Positions 7,896-15,392 of a stretch of 25,919 bases of DNA are shown in pieces. Under the pieces are notes generated by a model. It was given only the letters and a program-made list of their open reading frames with translations, was not told where the DNA came from and did no database searches. Made by a program: the position numbers and the translations under genes. The DNA is from SYAC01 sp046048055. Lineage in GTDB: Bacteria > Planctomycetota > Phycisphaerae > Phycisphaerales > SM1A02. Position 1 is the first letter of the stretch. Each line of letters starts with the position of its first letter. The stretch lies in contig JBJOGW010000030.1 of NCBI GenBank assembly GCA_046048055.1, positions 1 through 25,919 on the forward strand, written 5' to 3'.

Positions 7896-8849
7896 TCACC
7901 GCAGCAGCAACCCCTTCAGCAGCGACTGCACCGGTGGCCAGTACAGGCACGCCAGCGTGCCGATCACGAAGAGCGAGATGCAGGCCAGCAGCGTGCGGTC
8001 GCCGCGCAGGGTCTCCAGCGGCGCATCCGACTCGCCCAGATTGGCTCGCCGGTAGAAGCGATGGATCGAGATCATCACCAGCGGCGTGAGCATGGCCAGG
8101 CCCATGGCGCGGGCGCCGTAGAGCCGGTCCGCGTGCGGCGAGAGCGTGTAGCTCACGTAGAGCATCACCACCAGCGCGCCGCTCACGCCCAGCAGCCAGT
8201 TCATCTGGTCGCGTGTCTCGTAGCCAGGACGCGCCTTCCAGTCGACCGCCTGTCCGGCCGCTCTGGCGTTCTCGGCGGCGGAAAGATCGCAGAGCCGCTT
8301 GGTGAAGCCCAGAAACAGCGTCAGGAAGAACACGCAGAGCAGCAACCACACCGAGAGCTGGATGTGCATGGCGGCGGCACCGCCGGCCGCACGAAGGCAG
8401 AAGCCCGCCGCCAGCACGCTCACGTCGACCAGCGGCACCGTCTTGAGCCGGAGGTTGTAGGCCACCTGCAGCAGCACATACGCAAGCAGGCAGGCACCAG
8501 CCACCTTGCCGCCAAGGCCGAACGCCACCAGCAAGGCCAGCCCCTGCAGCAGCCTTCCAGCGGCAAGGGCCGCCCCGACCGTCACGGCCCCGCTGGCCAC
8601 GGGTCGCAGCCGCTTCACGGGGTGCGTTCGGTCCTTGGCCACGTCCATCGCGTCGTTCACGCAATAGCTGCCGCTGGCCGCCAGACAGAAGGCCGCGAAG
8701 GTCCAGAACAGCGGCGGGAACCTGGCACCGAACTCCTCGGCCAGGTCGAGGTTCCGCCCCTCGCCCGAGAGCCAGAAGACCGCGGGCACCAGCACGAAGA
8801 CGTTCTTCGTCCAGTCGCCGGGTCGCATCAGCTTCAGCCAGGGGCTCAT
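7896..8849 (-). CDS. UbiA-family prenyltransferase, decaprenyl-phosphate phosphoribosyltransferase-like
   Basis: A 317-residue UbiA-superfamily protein. The frame is open far upstream, but homology begins at MSPWLKLMRPGDWTKN, so the ATG at 8849 is chosen. The motifs fit the DPPR-synthase branch (mycobacterial Rv3806c type) rather than quinone or haem enzymes: RPGDWTKNVFV at the N-terminus, CVNDAMDVAKDRTHP followed by KRLRPVASG as the first Asp-rich motif, and a second Asp motif near LCDLSAAEN. Eight or nine transmembrane helices are present. The known reaction moves 5-phosphoribose from PRPP to polyprenyl phosphate, giving precursors for arabinose-type lipid donors. The next gene in the same direction is GT-C-like. 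The gene is divergent from sdhB, with 75 bases between the starts. Confidence 0.82.
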   Translation of the reverse strand: MSPWLKLMRPGDWTKNVFVLVPAVFWLSGEGRNLDLAEEFGARFPPLFWTFAAFCLAASGSYCVNDAMDVAKDRTHPVKRLRPVASGAVTVGAALAAGRLLQGLALLVAFGLGGKVAGACLLAYVLLQVAYNLRLKTVPLVDVSVLAAGFCLRAAGGAAAMHIQLSVWLLLCVFFLTLFLGFTKRLCDLSAAENARAAGQAVDWKARPGYETRDQMNWLLGVSGALVVMLYVSYTLSPHADRLYGARAMGLAMLTPLVMISIHRFYRRANLGESDAPLETLRGDRTLLACISLFVIGTLACLYWPPVQSLLKGLLLR

Positions 8850-8924
8850 CGCCCCTGTATCGGCAGGAATCCCCGCGGTTCGCCAGCAGGTGACCGGCCG
8901 CTGGCAGGCGAATAGGATCGCCAC
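8850..8924. promoter_or_regulatory. Divergent intergenic region, UbiA gene / sdhB
   Basis: This 75-base gap must hold the promoters for both divergent genes. It contains an imperfect dyad: GCCAGC at 8882-8887 and GCTGGC at 8900-8905, with a 12-base spacer. AGGA at 8914-8917 is a plausible ribosome-binding site for sdhB. I see no convincing -10/-35 pair. Confidence 0.35.
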
Positions 8925-9728
8925 ATGGTCGCCCCGAAGTCCCCAGCCCCCGCCCGCACCGTCACCGTTCGCGTGGTCCGCCAGGATGGGCCCCAGGCCC
9001 CCCGCCGCACCGAGACGTACCGCGTGCCGGTGGAGCCGGGAGCCAACGTGATCAGCCTGCTGCAGTGGATCGCCGCCAACCCCACCACGGTCGAAGGTTC
9101 CGCCGCCAGCCCCATCGTGTACGACAGCGGGTGCCTGGAGGAGGTCTGTGGCAGCTGCACCATGGTGATCAACGGCCGCGTCCGGCAGAGTTGCTCCGCG
9201 CTCGTGGACCAGGTGGTGGATGAGAACGGCGGCATCACGCTGGAGCCCATGAGCAAGTTCCCGGTGGTGCGGGACCTGAGCGTGGACCGCAGCCGGCTCT
9301 TCCACAACCTGAAGCGCGTGAAGGCCTGGGTGCCCGTGGACGGCACATACCACCTGGGCGCAGGTCCCCGGGACACGCCCGCCGGCCAGGAGCAGCGCTA
9401 CGTGATGAGCACCTGCATGAGCTGCGGCTGCTGCCTGGAGGCCTGCCCGCAGTTCAACCAGGAGCCCGACGCGAGCAAGTGGGACAGCAGCTTCATCGGC
9501 GCCCATGCCATCAACCAGGCCCGGCTGTTCAACAGCCACCCCACCGGCGCCACGCTGGCCGAAGAGCGGCTCGACGTGCTCATGGGCGAAGGCGGCGTGA
9601 ACGACTGCGGCAACGCGCAGAACTGCGTGAAGGTCTGCCCCAAGGAGATCCCGCTCACCGAGAGCATCGCCGCGGTCGGCCGCCAGGCCACCATGCGCGG
9701 CATCAAGCGGTTCTTCGGCGGCGCGTGA
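8925..9728 (+). CDS. sdhB: Succinate dehydrogenase iron-sulfur subunit
   Basis: A 267-residue electron-transfer subunit of complex II. The N-terminal ferredoxin domain has the [2Fe-2S] cysteines 70, 75, 78 and 90 (CLEEVCGSC and the later QSC). The C-terminal domain supplies Cys164, 167, 170 and 174 (CMSCGCCLEACP) and Cys228, 234 and 238 (CGNAQNCVKVCPKEIPL) for the [4Fe-4S] and [3Fe-4S] clusters. All expected ligands are present, so the protein should be functional. It is the natural partner of the SdhC and SdhA encoded at 3743-6489, but it is transcribed separately because two minus-strand genes lie between. The start ATG has AGGA eight bases upstream. A GC-rich hairpin follows the stop codon. 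Confidence 0.95.
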   Translation: MVAPKSPAPARTVTVRVVRQDGPQAPRRTETYRVPVEPGANVISLLQWIAANPTTVEGSAASPIVYDSGCLEEVCGSCTMVINGRVRQSCSALVDQVVDENGGITLEPMSKFPVVRDLSVDRSRLFHNLKRVKAWVPVDGTYHLGAGPRDTPAGQEQRYVMSTCMSCGCCLEACPQFNQEPDASKWDSSFIGAHAINQARLFNSHPTGATLAEERLDVLMGEGGVNDCGNAQNCVKVCPKEIPLTESIAAVGRQATMRGIKRFFGGA

Positions 9729-9730
9729 CG

Positions 9731-9753
9731 CGGCCCGGGCCCGCACCGGGCCG
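9731..9753. terminator. GC-rich hairpin between convergent sdhB and ymdB
   Basis: CGGCCCGG at 9731-9738 pairs perfectly with CCGGGCCG at 9746-9753 across a seven-base loop. It fills most of the 27-base gap between the two convergent stop codons and could act in both directions. It lacks a T-run, so it may be only a transcript-end hairpin. Confidence 0.5.
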
Positions 9754-9755
9754 GC

Positions 9756-10583
9756 TCAGCCGCCGATCCGCGTGCGGCGCGACTCGCCTGCCTCCACGCG
9801 CTCGATGGACAGGGCCAGGCCGGTGTCCACGCTGACCTCGACCACGGCGCCGCTCACGCGCACCTCCCCCGAACCCACTTCATACTGCACGGGCATGGCG
9901 GTGGTCATGTGGTGCACCACGCGGCCCGCGTCGCGGCCGATCACGCCATCGCACGGGCCGCACATGCCCAGATCGCTCAGGAAGGCGGTGCCGCCCGGCA
10001 GGATCCGCTCGTCGGCCGTGGGCACGTGCGTGTGGCTGCCCAGCACCGCGGCCACCCGGCCGTCCAGATGGTGGGCCAGCGCCGCCTTTTCGCTTGTGGC
10101 CTCCATGTGGGCCTCGATCACCACGATCGCCTGCCGCTCCGGGAGCGATCGCAGGAGCTCGTCGCAGGCGGCGAACGGATCATCGGCGGGCATGGGAAAC
10201 ATGATCCGGCCCAGCACCGTGGCCACGTAGATGTCGCGGCTTCGCTCGCCCGACGCCGGAATGCGCACGAAACGCTTGCCCGGTGCCTTGGCGGAGAGGT
10301 TCAGCGGCCGCAGGATGGGCTCGGCCGGGTCCTCAAGCGTGGAGGCGATGCGGGCGTCCTTGTAGACGTGGTCACCCAGCGTGATCGCGTCCGCCCCGGC
10401 CTCCCGCAGGGCCCGGTGCAGGTCCGCGGTGATGCCCGAGCCATTGCGCACGTTCTCGCCATTCACGATGACCGCGTCGGCGCGGCACCGCTCGCGCAAC
10501 TCCGGCAGATGACGCTGCACGGCCGAACGCCCAGGTGCCCCCACCACATCGCCCATGAACAGGATGCGGATCGGACGCGGCAT
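9756..10583 (-). CDS. ymdB: YmdB-type metallophosphoesterase (TIGR00282 family)
   Basis: A 275-residue calcineurin-like phosphoesterase of the YmdB family, whose Bacillus member hydrolyses 2',3'-cyclic nucleotides and affects biofilm and motility decisions. The motifs are in order: FMGDVVGAPGR (Asp12), VNGENVRNGSGIT (Glu43, Asn44), TLGDHVYK (Asp71, His72), IEAHMEATSEK (His159) and GSHTHVPTADERILP (His184, His186). The canonical third motif is GNH, and here the metal-ligand Asn is Asp (GDH). The length matches the family. The gene converges with sdhB and is divergent from the DUF3553 gene, 78 bases away. The cytoplasmic substrate in this organism is unknown. Confidence 0.9.
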   Translation of the reverse strand: MPRPIRILFMGDVVGAPGRSAVQRHLPELRERCRADAVIVNGENVRNGSGITADLHRALREAGADAITLGDHVYKDARIASTLEDPAEPILRPLNLSAKAPGKRFVRIPASGERSRDIYVATVLGRIMFPMPADDPFAACDELLRSLPERQAIVVIEAHMEATSEKAALAHHLDGRVAAVLGSHTHVPTADERILPGGTAFLSDLGMCGPCDGVIGRDAGRVVHHMTTAMPVQYEVGSGEVRVSGAVVEVSVDTGLALSIERVEAGESRRTRIGG

Positions 10584-10661
10584 CGGTACACTCTATCGAA
10601 AGCCGCCTCGGACGACTCCGACGGCCGTTCCACGATCCAGGGCCACACAAGACGAAGTTCC

Positions 10662-11306
10662 ATGGGCATGACCGCCATCGCGTTCAAGGTCGGTGACAAG
10701 GTTCGATCCATCAAGCGTCCGGAGTGGGGCGAGGGGTCGGTGCTCAAGATCGACGCCATCACCTTCCAGGGCAAGGCGGACCAGCAGATCTACGTTCGAT
10801 TCGCCTCGGTGGGCGTGAAGAGCCTGCTTGCCAGCGCCGCGGACCTGACGCCTGCCGACGGCGACGGCGGCGACATCCTGACCGCCATCCACCGCCCCAC
10901 CACCCTGCGCGACGTGGAGGCAGGCAAGGAGGGCGGCTGGCTGGGATCGATCGACCGCGGCAAGGCCGAGCAGGTCATGACCGCCCTGCCGCCGGCCGCC
11001 ACGGATCCCTTCCTGAGCCTGCGCAAGCGGCTGGAGAACTCGCTGGCCCTGTACCGTTTCGAGGCCCAGTCCGGTCGCCTGATCGACTGGGCCGTGGCCC
11101 AGAGCGGCATGGCTGATCCGCTCTCCCGCTTCAATCGGCAGGAACTCGAGCAGATGTTCCAGCGGTGGAAGTTCGAGTTGGACGCCCACACCTCCCGGCT
11201 GCTCGGCGAGGCCCGGCGCGAGCCCGATGCCCTGCAGGCTGCCCTGGCCAAAGCGCCACCCGCGGCACGCAAGGCCGTGCAGAAGCTGCAGTCGATGGCC
11301 AAGTGA
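10662..11306 (+). CDS. DUF3553 domain protein
   Basis: The frame is open far upstream, but the conserved part starts just after the ATG at 10662 (a second ATG lies at 10668), giving 214 residues. Residues 8-60 form the DUF3553 module: FKVGDKVRSIKRPEWGEGSV, then QIYVRFASVGVKSLL. This is a small SH3-like beta-barrel also seen appended to UvrD/CarD-type proteins, where it contacts nucleic acid or RNA polymerase. The rest is helical and charged, with no known domain: a segment around residues 110-150 (FLSLRKRLENSLALYRFEAQSGRLIDW) and a C-terminal Ala/Lys helix. A role in transcription or DNA maintenance is only a suggestion from the barrel. It is divergent from ymdB, and a weak hairpin follows the stop. 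Confidence 0.75.
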   Translation: MGMTAIAFKVGDKVRSIKRPEWGEGSVLKIDAITFQGKADQQIYVRFASVGVKSLLASAADLTPADGDGGDILTAIHRPTTLRDVEAGKEGGWLGSIDRGKAEQVMTALPPAATDPFLSLRKRLENSLALYRFEAQSGRLIDWAVAQSGMADPLSRFNRQELEQMFQRWKFELDAHTSRLLGEARREPDALQAALAKAPPAARKAVQKLQSMAK

Positions 11307-11309
11307 GCG

Positions 11310-11326
11310 GACCGAGCCATTCGGTC
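11310..11326 (+). terminator. Weak hairpin after the DUF3553 gene
   Basis: GACCGA at 11310-11315 pairs with TCGGTC at 11321-11326 across a five-base loop, starting four bases after the stop codon. The tail (TGTTCC) is only slightly T-rich, so termination would be inefficient at best. Confidence 0.35.
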
Positions 11327-11431
11327 TGTTCCGTCTGGTCGTGCGCAACGCGGCGTGCGGCATCCGCATTCCAGCGGTGCTGCTTGCGGACGGCCGCTCC
11401 GCTTGCCATGGTGGGACCGGAGGGTTGGAAC

Positions 11432-11641
11432 ATGGAGACGTCGCTGCGGGAAGCCCTGGACGAACTTCGAAGCCTCTGGGCCCGGATCACGCCCGGCGAC
11501 CAGCGGGCTGCAGCGGTGCTGGACCGCATCGAGCAGTTGTCGCTGCTGGCCGCGTACCAGGGATTCGATCTCGAGGCCACGCGACGCGAGAACGCCACGC
11601 TGCGGGCCGCCCTGCGCAAGCGCCGCTCGCGACGAGATTGA
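11432..11641 (+). CDS. Small helical protein of unknown function
   Basis: A 69-residue reading frame that starts at an ATG with a strong ribosome-binding site, GGAGGG at 11419-11424, seven bases upstream. The frame extends further upstream, but that part is Arg/Pro-rich and not protein-like. The product is almost entirely amphipathic helix: ETSLREALDELRSLWARI, then AAAVLDRIEQLSLLAAYQ and FDLEATRRENATLRAALRKRR. The last part reads as a short leucine-zipper-like coiled coil ending in a basic tail. I do not recognise a family. It ends seven bases before the convergent hrpA stop. Its strand and spacing suggest it is downstream of the DUF3553 gene with its own translation signal. It could be a nucleic-acid or ribosome-associated helper, but nothing proves it. 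Confidence 0.55.
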   Translation: METSLREALDELRSLWARITPGDQRAAAVLDRIEQLSLLAAYQGFDLEATRRENATLRAALRKRRSRRD

Positions 11642-11648
11642 GCCGTTC

Positions 11649-14600
11649 TCAGCCGAACCACTCCGGCAGGTCACGCACGCGCGGCCACGGGCCGCCGCCC
11701 CGGGCATGAAGCCCAAGCCGCACACGTCGGGCGAGTGACTCCAGTCCGGGATCACCGCTCCCGGTCGCCCGCTGCAGCCAGGGCTCCACGGTCTGCATCG
11801 AGGCTTCCACCTGGCGCGCGCCACCACCGGCCAGGCGCTGCAGTCGGTCCAGGCACGCCTGCAGCATTTCCGGAAGGCGAAGGAACTCGTCGGCGCTGCC
11901 CCACTCCAGCACCGAAGCCCCCAACAGCCACGCCAGGTCCTGTCGCGTCCACTCCACCACCGCGTTCCAGTCGGGCGGTGCGGAGCGGGCCAGTTCGGCG
12001 TTCAGCCGCGCCTGCACCCTCGAGGCCTCCTCCAGCACACCCATGACCTGCCGAGCCGCCTGCAACAGGCCCGAAGCTCCGCGAGCGAGCGCCAGCTCGA
12101 ACTCGCGCTCGCTCCGGACCGGTGCATGCCCGGCAAGGCACGCCCGCTGAACGGCCTGCAGCGAGGCAACGTGCACCAGCCGGGCCGGCGAGCCCAGGCC
12201 ACGCGCGCTCCACTCCAGCGGCCTGAACTCGGGACTGAAGTCCAGGTGATGCTGCACGGGTCCGCGAGATGCTGCCAGCAGCAGCGCCACCACCGCACGC
12301 TGCAGCGTTCGCTCGGCATGAGCCCGGTCGCCGGACCATGCCGTGCAGGGTCCGGCATCGCCGACATCCAGCGTGAGCCACAGTCGCATGGAACCGCCCG
12401 CCACCGCCAGCATCCGCTCCTCGGGCAATGCCTGCACACCGGCTGGCCACGCCTTCACGGGCCGCTCGCTCCAGGCACCCTGCATCGACTCGCGCACGGC
12501 CGCCGCCCGTGCGGCCGCCGCATCAGCGGCAAGCGCGCGCTGCACGGCCCGCACGTCCCGCCCGGCCATGCGAAGGCGCTCGCCCTCGAGCACCTCCACG
12601 CGCGGCAGCAGGTGCGCCGGCACCGCCGCAAGGTCCAGGTCCGCCGGATCCACGGGCAACCCGGCCGTTGCGGTCAGATGCGCGGCCAGCAGCGTGCGAA
12701 GATCACCCTGCGCAGGCTCGTGCGACTGCAGGAATCCCTGCACGAACGCCTCCACGGGCTGGAACCGCGCTCGAACCCGCCGGGGCAGGGCGCGGATCAT
12801 GGCCTCCACCAGCTCGCGTCGCGCTCCGGGCACCCCCCAGGACAGCCTCGCGGCGTCCAGATCAGGCAGCAGCACCAGTGGCACCCGCAAGGTGGCTCCG
12901 TCCCCCTCCGTGCCAGGCTCATGCCGATAGATGACCGGCAGCGGACCCGCTCCCACATCCAGCAAGCCGGGATAGTCGCCCGAATCGGCGTCCTCCGGCA
13001 CCAGATCCGCCAGCTTCATCTGCAGGTCGGCGGCATGACGTGGCTGCTGCAGCCATCGGAGCAGGTGCGGGCGACTGTGCACGTCGGGCGGCAGTCGACG
13101 CTCGTAAAAGCGGAATGCCGAATCCGCGTCGGCCAGCAGATCCACGCGTCGATGGGCCTTGGCCCATGCGTCGGCCTGGTCGCGCACCGTGCGGTTCACC
13201 CGCAGCACCTCGGGCTCCACACCAAGCTGCTCCTCCACCAGGGCGCTGCGTATGAAGACCACGCGGGCTTCCGCCGGGTGCACGGGGCCGTACGGAACCC
13301 GTCGCCGATCGATCAGGTCCAGTTGCCCCAGGCTCACGCGCTCCCAGGCCGCCACCTGGCCCGAGGCCTGAACCCAGTGCGGTTCGCTCAGCGTGCGCCG
13401 CACCAGGTGCGGAACCGCCCGCTCCACCCAGGTGGGCTGCACACGCGCCACCACGCGGGCCATGCGCCGGCCCGTGTCCACGATCTCCGTGGCCACCACC
13501 CACGGCGGCTGGCTGCGCGCCAGCCCGCTCCGCGGGTGCAGCGAGAAGGCGCTCCCATCCGGGAGCTGGTACTGGCCATCCCGTCCGCGGCGCGCCACGC
13601 TGGTGGCAAAACCCGCCAGCACCGCACGGTGAACCGCGGCACCGCGCCAGACCGCCGAGTCGGGCCCTGGATCCAGTTGCACGCGCTCGCGCAGCAGCCG
13701 ATCCAGTTGCCGACGCACGTCCGCCCACTCGCGCAGCCTGCGGTGGGAGAGGTGTCGCTCGCGACACCATCGCTTCAGCGCCGACGACCCGAGCGAGGCC
13801 TGTGCCTCCCGGAAGGCCTGCCACAGTCGCAGCGCGCCGATCAGGTCACCCTCACCATCACGAAACGGCACGTGGGCCAGGTCGGCCTCGTGGGACCTGT
13901 CCGCAGGGCGCTCCCGCGGATCCACCGTGCTCATCCAAGCCGCCAGCGTGAGCGCGGCGTCGCCGCACTCCAGCCGAACGCCCTCGATCAGCACGCGGGC
14001 CACGCGCGGATCCACCGGCAGCCGGGCCATCTGGCGGCCAAGCCGCGTGAGATCGCCGCGACCCGTGACCGCGCCCAGTTCGCGAAGCGTCTCCTCGGCA
14101 TCCTGCAGGCGCCGGTCACCGGGCGGATCCACGAATGGAAAGTCCGACGGCTCGCCCAGGCCGAGGTCCCGCATGCGAAGCACCACGCCCGCCAGGTTGG
14201 ATCGCAGGATCTCGGGCGGCACGGCCTCAGGGCGGCCCTCCATGTCGGCCTGGTCGAACAGCCGAACGCACACGCCCGGCGCCACGCGGCCTGCACGGCC
14301 CTTGCGCTGCTCCAGCGAGGCCTTGGCCGCCGTCTCCACCAACAGCCGCTGCACGCGGGCCTTGGGACTCCATCGCGCCAATCGGACCAGGCCCGCGTCC
14401 ACCACCCATCGGACACCCGGAACCGTCAGGCTGGTCTCGGCCACGTTGGTGGCCACGGTCACGCGTCGACGCGTGCCCCCGGTGATGGCACGATCCTGCT
14501 CGACGTCACCCAGGCGCCCGAACAGGGGCAGCACGTCCACCTCGTCGCAGGAGGCGCGGCCACGCAGGGTCTCCACCGCCTCGTTGATCTCGCGCTCGCC

Positions 14601-15341
14601 GGGCAGGAACACCAGCACGTCGCCCGGCCCTTCGTGCAGGCACGACTCCACCGCATCGGCCACCACCTGCGGATCGGTGGGCTCGCCCTCGACAGGCGGG
14701 CGATACCGCACCTCGACCGGGAACAGGCGGCCCGGGATGTCCAGCACGGGCGCGCCGCCGAAGGCGTCCGCAAGACGCTGGGCCTCCATGGTTGCGCTGG
14801 CCAGCACCACGCGCAGCTCGGGCCGTCTGGGCACGATGCGCCGAAGCGACCCGAGCAGGAAGTCCACGTTCAGGCTTCGCTCGTGCACCTCGTCGATCAC
14901 GATGGCGTCGTAGCGGCTCAGCAGGCGGTCCTGGGCCAGCTGTGCCAGCAACACGCCATCGGTCAGCACCCTCAGCCGCGTGGTCTGGTCGCTGCGGTCG
15001 TCGAAGCGCACCTGGCACCCCACCACGGTGCCCAGCGGCACGGCCAGTTCGCTGGCGATGCGGGCCGCGGTGGCCCGGGCCGCCAGACGCCGGGGCTGCG
15101 TGTGGGCGATCTCGCCCTCCACGCCGTAGCCCAGTTCAAGGAGCATCTTGGGCAACTGCGTGGTCTTGCCGCTGCCGGTGTCGGCCTGCACCACCACCAC
15201 CTGGTTGCCGCGGATCGCCGCCTGGATCTCGGCGCGGCGCGCGGCCACCGGCAGTTCCGGTGGGTACGTGGGCCGGACCATGGCCGCAGCGCGGATCGCG
15301 CGGCGCTGCTGGCGTGCACCGACCGCAGGCGAAGGAGCCAT
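11649..15341 (-). CDS. hrpA: HrpA-type ATP-dependent RNA helicase (DEAH family)
   Basis: A 1230-residue helicase close in length to E. coli HrpA (about 1300). Motifs in order: Walker A GSGKTT (Lys59), TQPRR (motif Ia), TDGVLLAQL, DEVH at 150-153 in place of the usual DEAH, SAT at 182-184, VFLPGEREI, VATNVAETSLTVPGVRWVVDAG (motif V) and QRKGRAGR (motif VI). These are followed by the winged-helix/ratchet and OB-fold regions and the long HrpA-specific C-terminal DUF3418 region (RVPLVLLPDLDAARLSWGVPG, then FQPVEAFVQGF). HrpA helicases remodel mRNA and rescue collided ribosomes; that role is known for E. coli, not shown here. The start at 15341 could instead be the internal ATG at 15281, which precedes the first conserved residues. 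It lies 51 bases downstream of the CotH gene on the same strand. Confidence 0.92.
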   Translation of the reverse strand: MAPSPAVGARQQRRAIRAAAMVRPTYPPELPVAARRAEIQAAIRGNQVVVVQADTGSGKTTQLPKMLLELGYGVEGEIAHTQPRRLAARATAARIASELAVPLGTVVGCQVRFDDRSDQTTRLRVLTDGVLLAQLAQDRLLSRYDAIVIDEVHERSLNVDFLLGSLRRIVPRRPELRVVLASATMEAQRLADAFGGAPVLDIPGRLFPVEVRYRPPVEGEPTDPQVVADAVESCLHEGPGDVLVFLPGEREINEAVETLRGRASCDEVDVLPLFGRLGDVEQDRAITGGTRRRVTVATNVAETSLTVPGVRWVVDAGLVRLARWSPKARVQRLLVETAAKASLEQRKGRAGRVAPGVCVRLFDQADMEGRPEAVPPEILRSNLAGVVLRMRDLGLGEPSDFPFVDPPGDRRLQDAEETLRELGAVTGRGDLTRLGRQMARLPVDPRVARVLIEGVRLECGDAALTLAAWMSTVDPRERPADRSHEADLAHVPFRDGEGDLIGALRLWQAFREAQASLGSSALKRWCRERHLSHRRLREWADVRRQLDRLLRERVQLDPGPDSAVWRGAAVHRAVLAGFATSVARRGRDGQYQLPDGSAFSLHPRSGLARSQPPWVVATEIVDTGRRMARVVARVQPTWVERAVPHLVRRTLSEPHWVQASGQVAAWERVSLGQLDLIDRRRVPYGPVHPAEARVVFIRSALVEEQLGVEPEVLRVNRTVRDQADAWAKAHRRVDLLADADSAFRFYERRLPPDVHSRPHLLRWLQQPRHAADLQMKLADLVPEDADSGDYPGLLDVGAGPLPVIYRHEPGTEGDGATLRVPLVLLPDLDAARLSWGVPGARRELVEAMIRALPRRVRARFQPVEAFVQGFLQSHEPAQGDLRTLLAAHLTATAGLPVDPADLDLAAVPAHLLPRVEVLEGERLRMAGRDVRAVQRALAADAAAARAAAVRESMQGAWSERPVKAWPAGVQALPEERMLAVAGGSMRLWLTLDVGDAGPCTAWSGDRAHAERTLQRAVVALLLAASRGPVQHHLDFSPEFRPLEWSARGLGSPARLVHVASLQAVQRACLAGHAPVRSEREFELALARGASGLLQAARQVMGVLEEASRVQARLNAELARSAPPDWNAVVEWTRQDLAWLLGASVLEWGSADEFLRLPEMLQACLDRLQRLAGGGARQVEASMQTVEPWLQRATGSGDPGLESLARRVRLGLHARGGGPWPRVRDLPEWFG

Positions 15342-15392
15342 CAGGCGGATGCTAGGTTGCGATGCGCCCCGTTCCGCGGAGCCGCTCCCGGC

